DNA from: Leishmania infantum JPCM5
Taxonomy: Eukaryota > Euglenozoa > Kinetoplastea > Trypanosomatida > Trypanosomatidae
Length of the DNA: 64,000 nucleotides
Assembly: GCF_000002875.2 (NCBI RefSeq)
Contig: NC_009394.2
Location: 372,001-436,000 of the forward strand
Reading direction: 5' to 3'
Translations under genes and position numbers: made by a program
Part shown: piece by piece, positions 30,185-42,003 of the stretch
How the letters are laid out: each line of letters begins with the position of its first letter
How positions within the stretch are numbered: the stretch's first letter is position 1
Notes under the pieces: generated by a model
The model's input: the letters and a program-made list of their open reading frames with translations, nothing else
Databases searched by the model: none
Told to the model about the DNA's origin: nothing

Positions 30185-32060
30185 GGTGCCCCTCTGCAGA
30201 CGTTGGGACGTGTATGGACACGCCGGGCCCCCTTTGCGCTCTTCGCTGGCAAGAGAAACAAACGAGAGGGCCAGGGACGAAGGCCGACGCCGGTGAGAGG
30301 AGGCTCGACGCCAGCGGCAGAGAAAGCGCTCGCACAACGGGAGCCGTCGCAGACCTGGTTGGTGCTGCGAGACGTGCTGTTGCTTTCCCGTCCCGGTGGC
30401 CGTGCGGTGGACGACTTGCTTATGAGAGCGAGGTCGAGGGTGGAGGGGGGAGGGAAGGCGCTGCCGGGTGAGGGAAAGACAGGCGGCCGCCGACGCTGTC
30501 CAGCGGGGACAGGTGGATGCTGTGTGGTCGAGGTGCCGACATCCTCAAGAGAGAAGAGGAGATGGAGGGGGAGGGGAGGATAGAAAGCGTGTGTGTGTGT
30601 GTGTGTGAATAGGCGGTTGGGGATGACGACTTCGCCTCTGCTTTCCCCCACCGAGAAAGGAAAGGAACGCGCGTGTTCAGCCACGCCCACCCACGCAAAC
30701 ACACAGACACTTCTGAAGGCGCGTTTTCCCACACGCGCATGCGGTGGGGTCGCTCGCCAGAGGTGACCATTGTGGGCCGCTTCGATGCATACGCGGGGCA
30801 TACGTTGATGCATCGGCCTGGGAAGGAAGCCGAGAAGTAAGGGAAGAGCGACTAGCGTGACGCAGAGACAAGGCATCTGCCACTCCGCACAACGATACAG
30901 ACAGCTGCACCATCACCCTCCCCTGACTTTCCTTCTCTCGCGCTGCCGCACTTGATTCTCTCATGAGACGCTTCTGCATCACTCAAGTAACAGTTGGCTT
31001 CTCCGAGAAACACCACACACACACACACACACACACGCAAGCCAGACACCAAGTACGCGCAGACACACAGACATAGACACAGAGACACACGCGCCAGCAG
31101 CAGCAGCACTCCGACAAGAAGAGAGAAAAGGACATGAAGAACAAAATAGAAAAAGGAAGACAGGCGGAAAACAGAGATGACGCGTGCGCGGAGGGCAAGC
31201 AAGCAAAAACACGAAGGCGCGGCTCCCGTGTCCATACGAGTGAGAACCCCCTCCTCCCCCACGCCCCTGCGCCTCATACGCGGGCACGCGCATACCCGCT
31301 TTCCCTAGGGAGAGGGCGTGGAGGCCGCGATATCACGGACAGCGCCACCGAATTCGCTTCCCTCTCTCGTTCTGTGTCCTTTCCGTTCGCACCCCACCCT
31401 CCTCTCCACAACCGTGCGTGTATGTATCCGCTGGCCACTCTGCCATCTCCCGGCAACGCACCGTTGCCACCGTCCCCCTTCCTCTCCCCCTCGCGCTTTT
31501 TTTACGGTGCTGCTTACATCGCCATCTTCACTTTTTGCGCCTTCCCTTCCGTGTCTTTCGGTTTGTGCCACGTCTGGTGGTGCTCGCTTCTGCAGCTGTG
31601 CTTGCGTGCGCGCGAGTCCCGCCCACAAACAACGTGGTGAGGCGAGGCGCGCCAGATACACACACACACACATATGCACACCGACATAAACGCGTGCGCG
31701 CACTCGACAGAAAGAGAAAGAGAGTGCGCGGTGAAAAAGCGGCGGTGGTGGCGACGCAAGTAAGACGACCCCAGAGAGCTTCACTGGGAGGTGGGTGGGG
31801 GGGGCGGATGCTCGCCCAAGCACTCTCTCTTTTTATCCCCTCTGCACACGTACACATACTCGCCGCACGAGCAGCGTTGATATCAACACCATGGGCCCAC
31901 TACGCAGGCAGTGCACATAGTACGCGCGTCTACTCCTGTGCATGCGTGCGCGTCTATCTGTAGCCAAAGTAGGAAAGACTCCGGCAGACACAGCCACCCA
32001 CAACACGTACAGACGCTCGCACCCATCCGAAATGCGGCTCCTTGCCATCCACTTCCAACC
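30185..32060. other. Intergenic spacer
   Basis: 1.9 kb with (GT)n near 30587-30607, (CA)n near 31012-31036 followed by CAGA-type repeats, an (A)-rich stretch near 31130-31165 and short (CA)n near 31661-31672. No gene is recognised; it should include the 3' UTR of the Rab gene. Confidence 0.65.
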
Positions 32061-32687
32061 TTAGCAGCAGCCACTGGTCTTCTTGGTCTCCGGGCTTTCG
32101 CTGGGGTTCATGTTGACCGTCCTGCCTTGCTTCGGCGCCGTGCGGTCGGCCTCGCGTGTCTGTGGGGTGACGACGACCTCGTAGACGGACTTGGCGAGCC
32201 ACTCGAAGGCCTTGTCTACGTTCGTCCTCTCCAGCGCAGACGTTTCGAGGAAGGACAGGCCGTTTTCGCGAGCGAAGCGGTCGGCCGCTTCCTTCTTAAC
32301 AACGCGCAGGTGCTCCAGATCGCACTTGTTGCCAATCAAGAAGATGCAGCAGGTGGCTGGCACAAAGACGCGCAGCTCCTGCAGCCACGTCGGAATCGAG
32401 TCGAAGGAGGTCTGGTTCGTGATGTCGTACACGAGCATGGCACCCTTCGCACCGTGGTAGATGGAGCGCGAGATGGCGCGGAAGCGCTCCTGACCTGCCG
32501 TGTCCCAAATCTGGATCTTCGCATCGCGGCTCTGAATCTTGACGCTCTTCGTCATAAACTCTACGCCGATGGTGGACGGGGTTTCCTGGTTGAACTCGTT
32601 GGTTGTGTAACGCGTCATGAGGTTCGACTTCCCGACGCCGCTGTCGCCGATCAGGACGATCTTGAAGCTGAGGTTGGTCTCCTCCAT
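32061..32687 (-). CDS. RAB11: Rab11-like small GTPase
   Basis: 208 aa from ATG 32687, the normal Rab length. G motifs are complete: P-loop GDSGVGKS at 14-21 with Lys20, switch I STIGVEF at 38-44, WDTAGQE at 61-67 with catalytic Gln66, NKCD at 120-123 and ETSAL at 148-152. The C-terminal Cys-Cys (207-208) is the geranylgeranylation site. The stretches KIVLIGDSGVGKSNLMTRYT, NEFNQETPSTIGVEF and NGLSFLETSAL resemble Rab11 more than Rab1 or Rab8. Rab11 controls recycling endosomes and surface delivery, in trypanosomatids around the flagellar pocket. The subfamily call rests on motif resemblance; membership in the Rab family is certain. Confidence 0.93.
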   Translation of the reverse strand: MEETNLSFKIVLIGDSGVGKSNLMTRYTTNEFNQETPSTIGVEFMTKSVKIQSRDAKIQIWDTAGQERFRAISRSIYHGAKGAMLVYDITNQTSFDSIPTWLQELRVFVPATCCIFLIGNKCDLEHLRVVKKEAADRFARENGLSFLETSALERTNVDKAFEWLAKSVYEVVVTPQTREADRTAPKQGRTVNMNPSESPETKKTSGCC

Positions 32688-34841
32688 CTTCGAATCTTAT
32701 TCCTTTTTGTTTCCCGGGTACTCGCGCGCAACGACGATAGCGGTGCACCGACGGCGTTACACCCCCTTACAAAATGACGATGAAGAGAGAAAGAGAGAGG
32801 GAGGGAGGAGGGAAGGTCTTTGCAAGTGGCACGCCGACAGGCACAGGCTCGACAGCGGGATGTATCGTTGGCGTGTCTCGACAAGTCAGTAGAGGCGATG
32901 AAGGAAAAGGAGGTGGTGCGAGAAAGAGAGAGAGAGCGAAAAAGCAAGCAACGCGGTAGTGGTGTGGTAGCTATGAGAGCTGCGTACAGGTTGTAGGTGT
33001 GTTGCGAGAGAGTGTGGGAGGGGGCAGGGTTGCATCAGGTGGTGATAGAGGCGAACAGAGAGGTCGGAAGGGACAGTGAGCACACACACGCGTGAGAGAA
33101 CATCGAGAGACGTCCCAAGGCATGACTCAAAGGGCTGCAGCAAGTAGGGACAGTGGAATGAGCGGCTGCCTCAGTACCGACACTCGGCAAGCACAACCGA
33201 CTCGCTCTCGGGGGTCATGCCTACGAGCCCACGATAAAAAATGTAAGCGAAAGCGAGCGGGCTTGAGGGCGCATGCGAGGAGGAGAGCCACGCATGAAAC
33301 AGTACAGAAGAATGCTTGACTTGCATCGTGCTAGCCGTCTCCCATCTGTCTGTCTAGCCGCCGACCAGAAGGTGCCAGAGGCGGTGGCGGTGTCGGAGTT
33401 GGTGAGGAGGACAGGGGGTATCAGGAGATAGAGAGGGGTGGGTGGGTGGAGGAGCGCATTCTCGATTAATCCTCCTTTTGCCAGTCACCAACTAAAGCTC
33501 ATACACAGACATGTGCACACGCGCCTTCTCGATGCACCTTCATCGCCTAGACACACGCACACATGCATGCCCTCAGCATTCTTTTCAGTGCACGCTTGCT
33601 CTGCCTTTTCAGTCATCGAATAAGACGACGGCAAACACGATCACAACCAGCGAACCAGATCTCCCACACCCGCACACTTCGACCTACGACGAAGCCGCTC
33701 CCTAGCTCTCCCTCACCGCATTGGCCACTGAGCACAACACGGACATACAGACAGACAGCGAGCGCGCACTCCGTCCTCGACAACCACTGCCAAGGAAGCG
33801 AATAAGGGGGCGGGGGCTCACCATACCACCACCACAGCGACTGCACAAGTGCCCAGAGAAGCAGCCCAGAGGGAGTGCGCACACGATAGGAATGAATGAT
33901 GGGAGAGAGGGGGGGGGAGGGGGACAAACAACGCCGACAACAGCGAAGGAAAATAACGAAGCAAGGAACAGGAAAGGAACTTTGGTACGGCAGAGACCGG
34001 CGACACCCACACCCACACGCGCGCGCGTCGGTGCCCGTGTCTCTGGTGTGTCTCGCAGGAGTCGAAAAGAGAGAGAGAGGGGGGGAGAGCGAGGGCGGCA
34101 CAATGACATGCGCGCGTGTACTTCAAGACGTACACGAGGCGGCCTTGTTCCCTTTCTGCCCCTCTCCAAACTCTACACGTCGTCGTGAGCGGGGAAGGCA
34201 ACCAAGAAATATTTGAAGCAATAAAGCATGGGGTGAGCGACCACCCCAGACATGCGACACACACACACACACAGACATGGAGACACAGACACGCTGACGT
34301 ATAGGCAGAACAGCAGAGACATGCGCAACGACCCTCGAGAAGTCGTAGGCGGACGAGAGGGTGGACGGAGAGACGCAGGGGTAGGGATGCGTGTGTGTGT
34401 GTGTGTGTGTGCTGGGCGATTGCTCGAGCTATGGAAGGAGGAGGGGGAAGAGGGTAGTCCGTGAGGGATGCATGTCTGCCGGTGTAAACCAACCCTCCGG
34501 CTATGCGGCCCCTTTTTGCAACGCTGAAGCGGCAGACGCGCGCGTAAACACACACACACAGATGTATACACACATACACACAGGAGCGCAGACATGCGCG
34601 CAGCACTCAGGGAACGCAGAAGGAGTTGCCGTCCGGCACGCACCTGTTGATGGAGTCGCCGCTCTTTGCTGCACACTGAATGACCCCCCCGGCTCCACTG
34701 CATCTCGAGTTGGTTTTGGACAAAACGGCCCTCCATCGCTGACTTGGCACGCCTTGATCGTCCCGCATCCTTCGAAGGTCTTTCTCTTCTTCTGCGGAGT
34801 GCGTGTGTGCTTCCTCGTCATCCCTTGCCGCTGCTATCCCT
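32688..34841. other. Intergenic spacer, the longest in the window
   Basis: 2.15 kb with no convincing gene. Purine runs at 32773-32813 and 34066-34094 give coding-strand pyrimidine tracts; (CA)n lies near 34257-34273 and (GT)n near 34389-34411. Most of it is probably the 3' UTR of the tetraspan gene and the 5' region of the Rab gene. Confidence 0.65.
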
Positions 34842-35441
34842 TTAGTTGCTGATGCCCATCTCCACAAAACGCTCGCCGTAGGTCTTCGACTTGACACGGG
34901 CCAGCAGCACCGTCTGCACGTCGAAGAGCGCGATCACGTAGAGGAACATGTTGATGAAGGAGGCGGCGAACAGCAGGGCGTTACTTTTGCACTGCGCCAC
35001 CGGCTCGCCGAGGCGCCCAATCGTCACGTTCTCGTTGTTGTCATCCAGTATGGAGCCGATACTACCGATACCGGTATAGTTACCCGTGAAGTGCAGCGAG
35101 CCGGCGGCGTTGCAGTCGGCCACAACCGGCGCCGCTAGCCCCATCGAGTGGGCCACCAGGAACATCGTCGTAAGCATCAGGAAGGTGATGGCGTAAAGAA
35201 GGCGGTACGCCTTGCGGGGCACGAAGTGCAGGATAAGGTACCCAATCACGGAGACAATGGAAAAGACGATCCCCAAGAAATGGGCAAAGCCAGACTTGCT
35301 GAAGCTCTTCGCCTGCGTGGTCACCACGCCAGCGCCGATGACGTACATCATCGTGAAGAAGGCCATCGCAATCGCGAGTATCAGCGAAAAAAACTTTCGC
35401 AAAAACGTGAGGATGGCGTCGCAGACGGAGGCGCACGCCAT
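34842..35441 (-). CDS. Four-transmembrane membrane protein (hypothetical, MARVEL-like layout)
   Basis: 199 aa from ATG 35441 (MACASVCDAILTFLRK). Four hydrophobic helices are clear: around LILAIAMAFFTMMYVIGAGV, FLGIVFSIVSVIGYLILHFV, LLYAITFLMLTTMFLVAHSM and LLFAASFINMFLYVIALFDV. The short 1-2 and 2-3 loops and the longer 3-4 loop, which carries two N-glycosylation sequons (NYT, NVT) and two cysteines, suggest a MARVEL/tetraspan arrangement with both ends in the cytosol. The amastin signature was not found. Its neighbour upstream in the transcription unit is the decayed polytopic membrane protein gene. Function unknown. Confidence 0.85.
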   Translation of the reverse strand: MACASVCDAILTFLRKFFSLILAIAMAFFTMMYVIGAGVVTTQAKSFSKSGFAHFLGIVFSIVSVIGYLILHFVPRKAYRLLYAITFLMLTTMFLVAHSMGLAAPVVADCNAAGSLHFTGNYTGIGSIGSILDDNNENVTIGRLGEPVAQCKSNALLFAASFINMFLYVIALFDVQTVLLARVKSKTYGERFVEMGISN

Positions 35442-36229
35442 TTTCGCTTTTTCTTCGATGCGTCTGACGGTGCCGCGATCACGCAAAGTATGCGCACGAT
35501 GAGAGGGAGGAGTAGGACTGGGAGGAGGTGGTGGTGGTCAGGGCTGGGGGGGGGGGGTGGCGGTGCGTTTGTACGGATGAACGCTCCACCTGCAATGGAA
35601 CGTGCCGTGCGCGCCTGAGGGCAGGAGGGCAGAATATGGAAGAGACACACGCAGAGACACAGACCCAGAGAGGCAGAGAGGGAGATAAAAAGCAACGCGG
35701 GAAGTAAAAGAGAGAACGAAGAACGAGCGAGATTCGAGCACAGTGTTCGTGGTGATGGGGCCCGTATGTGCACTTTCCATACACCAGTTGGGCGTATGTG
35801 ATTGGTATGTAGTAGATAACGGTGTGTGTGTGTGTGTGTGTGGTGGTAGTGGTGGTGGTGGGCGTGGCGGGGGCGGGGCTTCAGTGAAGAAGACGAAGAG
35901 AGGGTAGGGTTGCAGGATAGAGGGAGAGCGGGGACGACATCGGTGGGCATGATGCATTTCTTTTTCCTTCTTGTCCGCGTGCGCCACAACATCGCCAGCA
36001 TGGGCGAAGCGTCCACGCGCCGCCTTTTTTCCTTCTCCTACTCCGAGAGCCTGGAAAAAGGCGATTTGGGCACCGGCTTGTTGGACGTTGTCACCGTCCT
36101 CTCACACATGGCTGCACATGACAGACACACGCGAACACGGGCAGCTCGATCCTGCACCGCTTACGTCATGTGCGTATAAGACATAAACCTTTTCCTCCCT
36201 CTCTTCTTCACGGCGAGGAGGCTGCTTCT
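35442..36229. other. Intergenic spacer
   Basis: Contains a G-run at about 35547-35558, a (GT)n run at about 35823-35842 and GGT repeats to 35860. No gene is seen. Confidence 0.6.
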
Positions 36230-39200
36230 TCACCAGCGCTGCATCGCATCCTCCGAGACGGCGGCGGCGTCGCATCCCTCCAGCCGGACCGTCCCCTGGC
36301 CCACAACCACCGTGCAGTTGTTCTTGAACCCCATCCCGCAGAGCTCACGCACGGCATACTCGTCCGTGATGGCGTTGTCGTACCCGTCGCGCCACACCGT
36401 CTCGTTGATCTCGCAGTCGATGTAGTGTTGCACAGCCGTGAGCTGCTCGCAGTGCTCCCAGTGCAACTCCTTCAGCCGCTCTCGCAGCGGGCAGAGGCAG
36501 CGGAACTGTTGACCGAGCGGGTCTGCCGGTGCCACGGAGTGCACTTGTGAATGCAGGGAGGGACTATTGCGGAGGTGGCGTTGGGGGCGAACACCCGGCT
36601 GTCTGCGACCGCAGAGAGCGCCTGTGGGTGGTGGTGTTCGGCCGCTGAGCCACCAGCGGCGACGTCGATCGGCGCTGCCATGCCGAAACTGCGTCCGTGA
36701 AGTCGGTCGCTCCCCTGTGGCGTCACGGACCGCTGACGCCGATGATGCTGCAATGAAGATAGCCCGCCGCTGATCGGAGAGCTCCAGCACTGCCGGCACG
36801 CACACGTAGGAGAAATGGGAGAGACGCCGGCTAGGAGTGGAGATTCCACGGCTCGCCAGTGCCAGCGCCGGCGGCGGTGCGCCGAACCGACTGTCCTCGG
36901 CTTGCAGCGGCTGCGCATGCGACAGCCAAAGCAGCCCCAGTGCCGAAAGGAGAGACTGAAGCGGATGGGCTACCCCGCTGACGCTGCGGCCCGCTCGCTG
37001 AGGATGCGCGCGCCTGGTTGCTGCTGCACACGCTGTTCGAAGCCGAAGATCGGTGCCGATGCAGCGACATCGACGTCGACGCCGCGCTGGCGGAAGCTGG
37101 GAGGGACAGTGCAGGGGGTCTGACGCTGGGCGCACCTGCAGCGCCTCTGTTCGCGTTCTCTCGCGCTGCTTTGGTGCCGCGCTTTTCTCTCTGCTGATGT
37201 GTCTTGGACGAGGCCTTCCGACGCTGCGGTGGTTCCTCTTCTGAAGCGCGACGTGCTGGCTGGGCCGCGGAAGCACCGCTGCCATGATCACAAGCGTTTA
37301 CCGCAGCAGAACTCGCCGCTGAGGTCGGCCCAGTGCGCTGGAAGAGCGGTGGCGGGCTCTTCGTGAAGGAGGAGGCGGCCACGGAAACCATCGAGCGACG
37401 CCGCTGCTGCTGCTGTTAAAGGTCGGCGCGGGGTTCCACTGCTGCAGCCGTGGGTGCGTCACAATCATGACCGCCAATGCCTACCGTGTCGTCGTACCTC
37501 CTGCCGTCCCTCCGCAAGCCCACGGCTTGCGGTCGCGGAAGAGCAGGAAGGGTGCCACCACTGTCTCTCGATAGCCATCGCGCCGAGAGCCCTGGTGAAG
37601 TCCCACCACTTGCGTTTCAGGAGGAGCGCCGGCAGCGCCTGATCGGCGTTGGCGCTGTGCACCGTTGCCACGGAGGCATGGGCAGAAGCCGTGGTAGTGA
37701 TAGTGGTGGGGTGGATGGACGCCGCCGTGGTCTGGTCAGGACTCGGCGCTCGCCTTCGACTACTCGTGGCGCTGCAGGCGCGATTCGTCGAAGGCCAGTA
37801 CAAGTGCACGGTGGCGTCGGGGGTTAGCGACGACGGCGATAGGAGCCTTTCTGCTTCCGGCTTCGGGTGGTGAACCGACGGGGCGGCAGGGCTCAATGCC
37901 ATGACCGCGGGTGTGCGGCCGAGGGAGTCGATATTGAGGCTGTCGCGTTGCGGGAGTGCCGCCACCCTTGCACCTGTGACAGTCGAGATGCCCGCTGCAG
38001 CTGCCGACGCCAGGGGACTGGCGTTGAAGGAGACTCGGTCCCGTGGAGTGCTCTCGGAGCCGCATGGCCGCGTTGCTTCGCCATCGCTGTCCTCCTCCGG
38101 CATCCTCGGGTTTCCCGTCTGCCGAGACGGCTGCTGCTCTCTGTCGCTGGCGGCCGACCCCGGCCTCGCTGTCGCCCAGTTGCAGCTGCGTTGGGCTGCT
38201 GCTCTGCGCTTGCTGCTCCCACGCCCCTGACATGACGTAGGCCGCCGTCACCCCCAGCACGAGCCGCCTCTGCAGGAGATCGTCCCGGCGGCGTTCCTCA
38301 TGCCGCGACAGCACTGTTACGACCACCAGCGCTATCGCCGGCACACCCATGAGCGCAATGGGAAGGATCACCCATACAACGAGAGGGACGGCTGCGCTGC
38401 CGAAATTCCGGGCGGCGAGGAATACTAAACTGCACATGTGCACCACCGCTTGCAGCGGCGGGAAGTAGATGAGCTCGGTGAGCCGCGACAATGGCCGCAA
38501 GTACACGGCGCAGCACAGCGCAATGAGCGAGACTACCAGGAAGAACAGTATGCCGACCCAGGCAAGACGGCGATGCTGTCCGCGCTGCATGAAGCAGGTG
38601 CCGAAGCCGAGGACGATTTTCTGCAACAGGAAGGAGAGCCGGTAGAAGCGGAACTGCATCGTTTACGCGCGATAGGCAAAGGCGGCGCTGTTGTCCGAGA
38701 AGAGCACCTTCTGCAAGTACAGCTCCTCGGCGGTGAAGACGTCGTGATAGCGCTGCTCGAGTGGGTACACGTCATGCAGCATCCGAGCACCGTACTGCGC
38801 GACGTAGAGCTGCAGGTAGAGCAGGAGCAGGATGTAGAAGACAAATATCAAGACGCCGATCGCCTTGTAAAATCCATCCATGCTCCCGCATGGCACACGG
38901 GCGCCATAGACAAGTCAAGACCGCTTTTGGGCCGTGGCGCACAGGCTCTGCTGGAAGGAGGTGGCACACTTCTGCGTGTAGTTGTGGAAGTCGCACGGCA
39001 GACACCTGACCGGCGAGTCGGCGATGCGACTTTGTTCCATCAGAGAGGACAGCGGCGGAAAGAGGGATGCGGGGTGCTGCATTCGTGACTCGGCCTCGCA
39101 GGTCAGCGGCACGCAGTGGACGATCGAAGTAAAGTTGGCGACGACGTTAATGTACAGAAGGGAGGCGACCACCATGATGAGGCTGAGCGCGTGGAGGTCG

Positions 39201-40102
39201 AACGCGGCACTGCACGTGCACAGATACCGGCGCCCTTTCTTTAACATGCTCGTGATCCACCACAGCACGGAGACGGCAAAGAAAACAAACGTTAGGCTCC
39301 CGACCGCCTTGAACACGATGCTCTGCTGCATCGGGTAAATCGGTGGAGTCGGCACCGCCCCAAGCAGCACAAAACTGCCGATCAGCAGCATCAACACGCA
39401 CGCGCCCTGCCACATCACATCTCCGACGTCGAGGTGGGCAATGCAGTACTCGCGGCGCGCGGAGTGCACCCGCTCCGCTGCCACGGTGACAAGGTCGATC
39501 CCCTGGCGGTCCACCACCTGCTGTGTGATGCGTTGGCTTCCGCATCGCTCCCGCTCCTCGTCGATAAACCGCTCCAGCTCCACCGCGTCCCTGCGCAGCT
39601 GCCGCAGACGCGCGAGACCCATGCTAACAAGACCGACAGCCAGCAGCACCGCAAAGAGCGGCAGTCCCACGTCGCCGAGGATGCCGAGCATCGACTTGGA
39701 CGGCAGCGACGGGCCAGGAAAGGTGAAGGCGGCCATGCTCGGCAATAAAATGAAGCCGAAGAGAAACATAAAGAGGGAGGAGAGGAGGCACACGAACCAA
39801 GCGTAGGCGGGCTTGCCGTACACGAACAGCAGGCCGAGGGTTGACAGCGCCAGCGGGCCGATGACAACGACGCAAACGCACTGCACTCGAATGTCCAGCG
39901 GGAGCCAGCCAGGCAGATCCACGCGGAGTGGGTTTTCGTACCGCTGCACCTCCTCCATTTTATCGTACGCGCGCAGCATCATAAACTGAATTGCCTCCAA
40001 AGGCGCAATGTAGAAGGACAGGAGCGACTCCGGCGACAGATGCAGCAGCAGCGTGATGTACTGCATGTACGCCGTCGTCATATCCAACACATCGAAGAAC
40101 AT
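36230..40102 (-). pseudogene. Decayed gene for a large polytopic membrane protein
   Basis: A former frame of roughly 1290 codons starting at ATG 40102 (MFFDVLDMTTAYMQY). Codons 1-395 encode about six membrane helices (for example VVVIGPLALSTLGLLFVYG, FVCLLSSLFMFLFGFILL, VLMLLIGSFVLLGAV). An in-frame TGA at 38915-38917 interrupts it, but the same frame resumes at once with another helix (IGVLIFVFYILLLLYLQLYV), then a second in-frame stop TAA at 38663-38665, and resumes again with LAWVGILFFLVVSLIALCC and LVVWVILPIALMGVPAIALV. Near 38050-38150 the coding-like sequence moves to another frame that ends in TGA at 37465, and further frame changes occur to the end (37415-36831, about 36900-36490, about 36490-36230). 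The final 90 codons look ordered and Cys-containing. Spacers of 14-18 nt between pieces exclude separate trans-spliced genes. Family not recognised. Confidence 0.8.
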
Positions 40103-42003
40103 CGTGGCAAGCGGCTACGACTTGTGCGGGGGGAAGGAGGGTGGGGTGGGGAGCAAAACCCAGGAAAAGAGAGAGATGAGCAGATCTTGCCAACGCGGTG
40201 GCCCCGCCCGCTGCCGCGTCTGCGACCAAGAGGCCGAGGGAGTGTGTATATGTATGCATTTGTGTATTTGCGTGTGTGTGTGTGTGTGTGTGTGTGCACA
40301 CGAGCGCGACATGGAATGGAGGAGATAAGCCATATGATGGCGGCAAGAGTGAAGGAGAGGCGGCAAGGAAAGGGGAACACACTTGGAGAGGAAGACGGCG
40401 GGGGCATCACATGAAGGCTTGCTCGGCAAGACACGGATGAGTGACCGATGAAGAGCAACCGATTTGAAGCGGGGAGGGGGGAGGGGCTTGGAGCGCGTCA
40501 CAGCAACAGTGCACCGCTGCGCAGTGGGGCTCCCCGTCAACCCCCTCCCCATCATTGCGCATGGCTTGCTTTTCCTTCTCGTACCGATGGGCTAGACAAG
40601 AAGCACACAGACATGGATGGGCATGGTGGGGTCGAGTCTACTACGCTCCTCATCGTTATCCTCTTCTCTCTGAAGTCGCATCTCCCATACGAAAACGACA
40701 ACGGAGAGGGAGAGTGACGGGAGGCACGGGCGAGACGGGAAGGAAAGGGCGGATGCGTGTGTTGTGCGGCGCACACACGGACAAAAAAGCGAATTTCGTC
40801 TTTAGTAGTCTCTCACCCTCGACTGAGGAAGAGCGGGAAGAGAGAGAAGGCGTGGGGAGGGGGAGGTGCCTCGTTAAGCAAACCCCGCCACGCACCGAAA
40901 CTGGCACGAAGACGATAAGGTGCGGGGAGAAGAAGAGGTGGTGTGGGGTGGGCAACTCGCAGCACACACGATCAAGCATATATAAAGATATATATATATA
41001 TATAGTGCTAGCCCAAGGTACTGAAATCGCTGCCCACTTCGAATACCCTTTACCGTCCCCTTCCCTCGTTTCACAGACAGTGGCCCCCTCCCCCACCCAC
41101 CCACCCACACACGTGCACAGAGGGGTACCCCATACATGGCCACATGAAAGCGTCGCTGCACGAGTGCTTGCTTGTGTCGAGGGAGGAGGGATGGGGGATG
41201 GGATAAGATGGGATGGGAGGAGGAGAAGGAGGAAGGGCGGCGGCGGCGGCGGCGGATGCCTGTCCTTGGGGCGGATCTGCAGCTCACCTTTCGATGCGAA
41301 GGACAGACGACACGCGCTGTCGACGCCGTCAGCACCGTTACATTGCCGTTGTTGTGTATAAAAAGTGTTGACGCAGCGCACAGCAAGAGGGAAGGGGTAG
41401 GGCAGACGCCGATGTATACAGTACCATCGGCGATGATGAGGGAGGCAGATGTGCGCTAGATGGACTGCCATCTTAGCCTTAAAAAACACGGGGCGTGCCC
41501 CGCACACGCAGCAACCTTCACCAACACTACAAGAGTAAGCACGGAGAGTGCGCCCGCATCACCAACAACGGCCAATGCGCGCCCGCGCTCAGAGAAACAA
41601 TAACATAAGACACACACACACTCACACAGACCAGCATCCAGCGAACACACATCAGCAGGCGACCGCCAGGCCGCACAGAGAAGATGGGGGAGAGGGTGGG
41701 GGCATCTCTACCCTCCGCCCGAACACACAACGAAACACCGTGAAGCAAGAAAGAAGAAAAGGAGGTCAGCAATGAGAGGCATCACGTAGAGACACGGCAC
41801 ACAGACCCAGACAGACCCATCATCGCACAGAGCGTCATCACACCTACTACGGAGTACGCCCCTTCACAGAGCCAGGAGCAGCCTCGAACACGACCTCATG
41901 CACACACACACACACACGCTGCCGAGAACCTGCATATCTACCGGCGGTCTCCGCCCCCCCCCCCGCCCGCACACAGATACTTCGCTGTCTCTCGCTCTTC
42001 GTT
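40103..42003. other. Intergenic spacer
   Basis: 1.9 kb with (GT)n at about 40271-40297, (TA)n at about 40987-41004, a (GGC)n run at about 41236-41256, (CA)n near 41899-41917 and a C-run at 41955-41966. No gene is recognised. Confidence 0.65.

Noticed and set aside
34842..35441. Amastin
   Set aside because: Four helices fit, but the Cys-x-x-x-x-Gly-x-x-x-x-Cys type signature of amastins in the first loop is missing.
36230..37291. A single intact 353-aa gene
   Set aside because: Only its C-terminal 90 codons and a middle part look coding; the coding-like signal switches frame several times, so it is treated as part of the pseudogene.
40979..41004. TATA-box-like promoter in the (TA)n run
   Set aside because: Protein-coding genes in trypanosomatids do not use classical TATA promoters, and the run is a microsatellite within a spacer.
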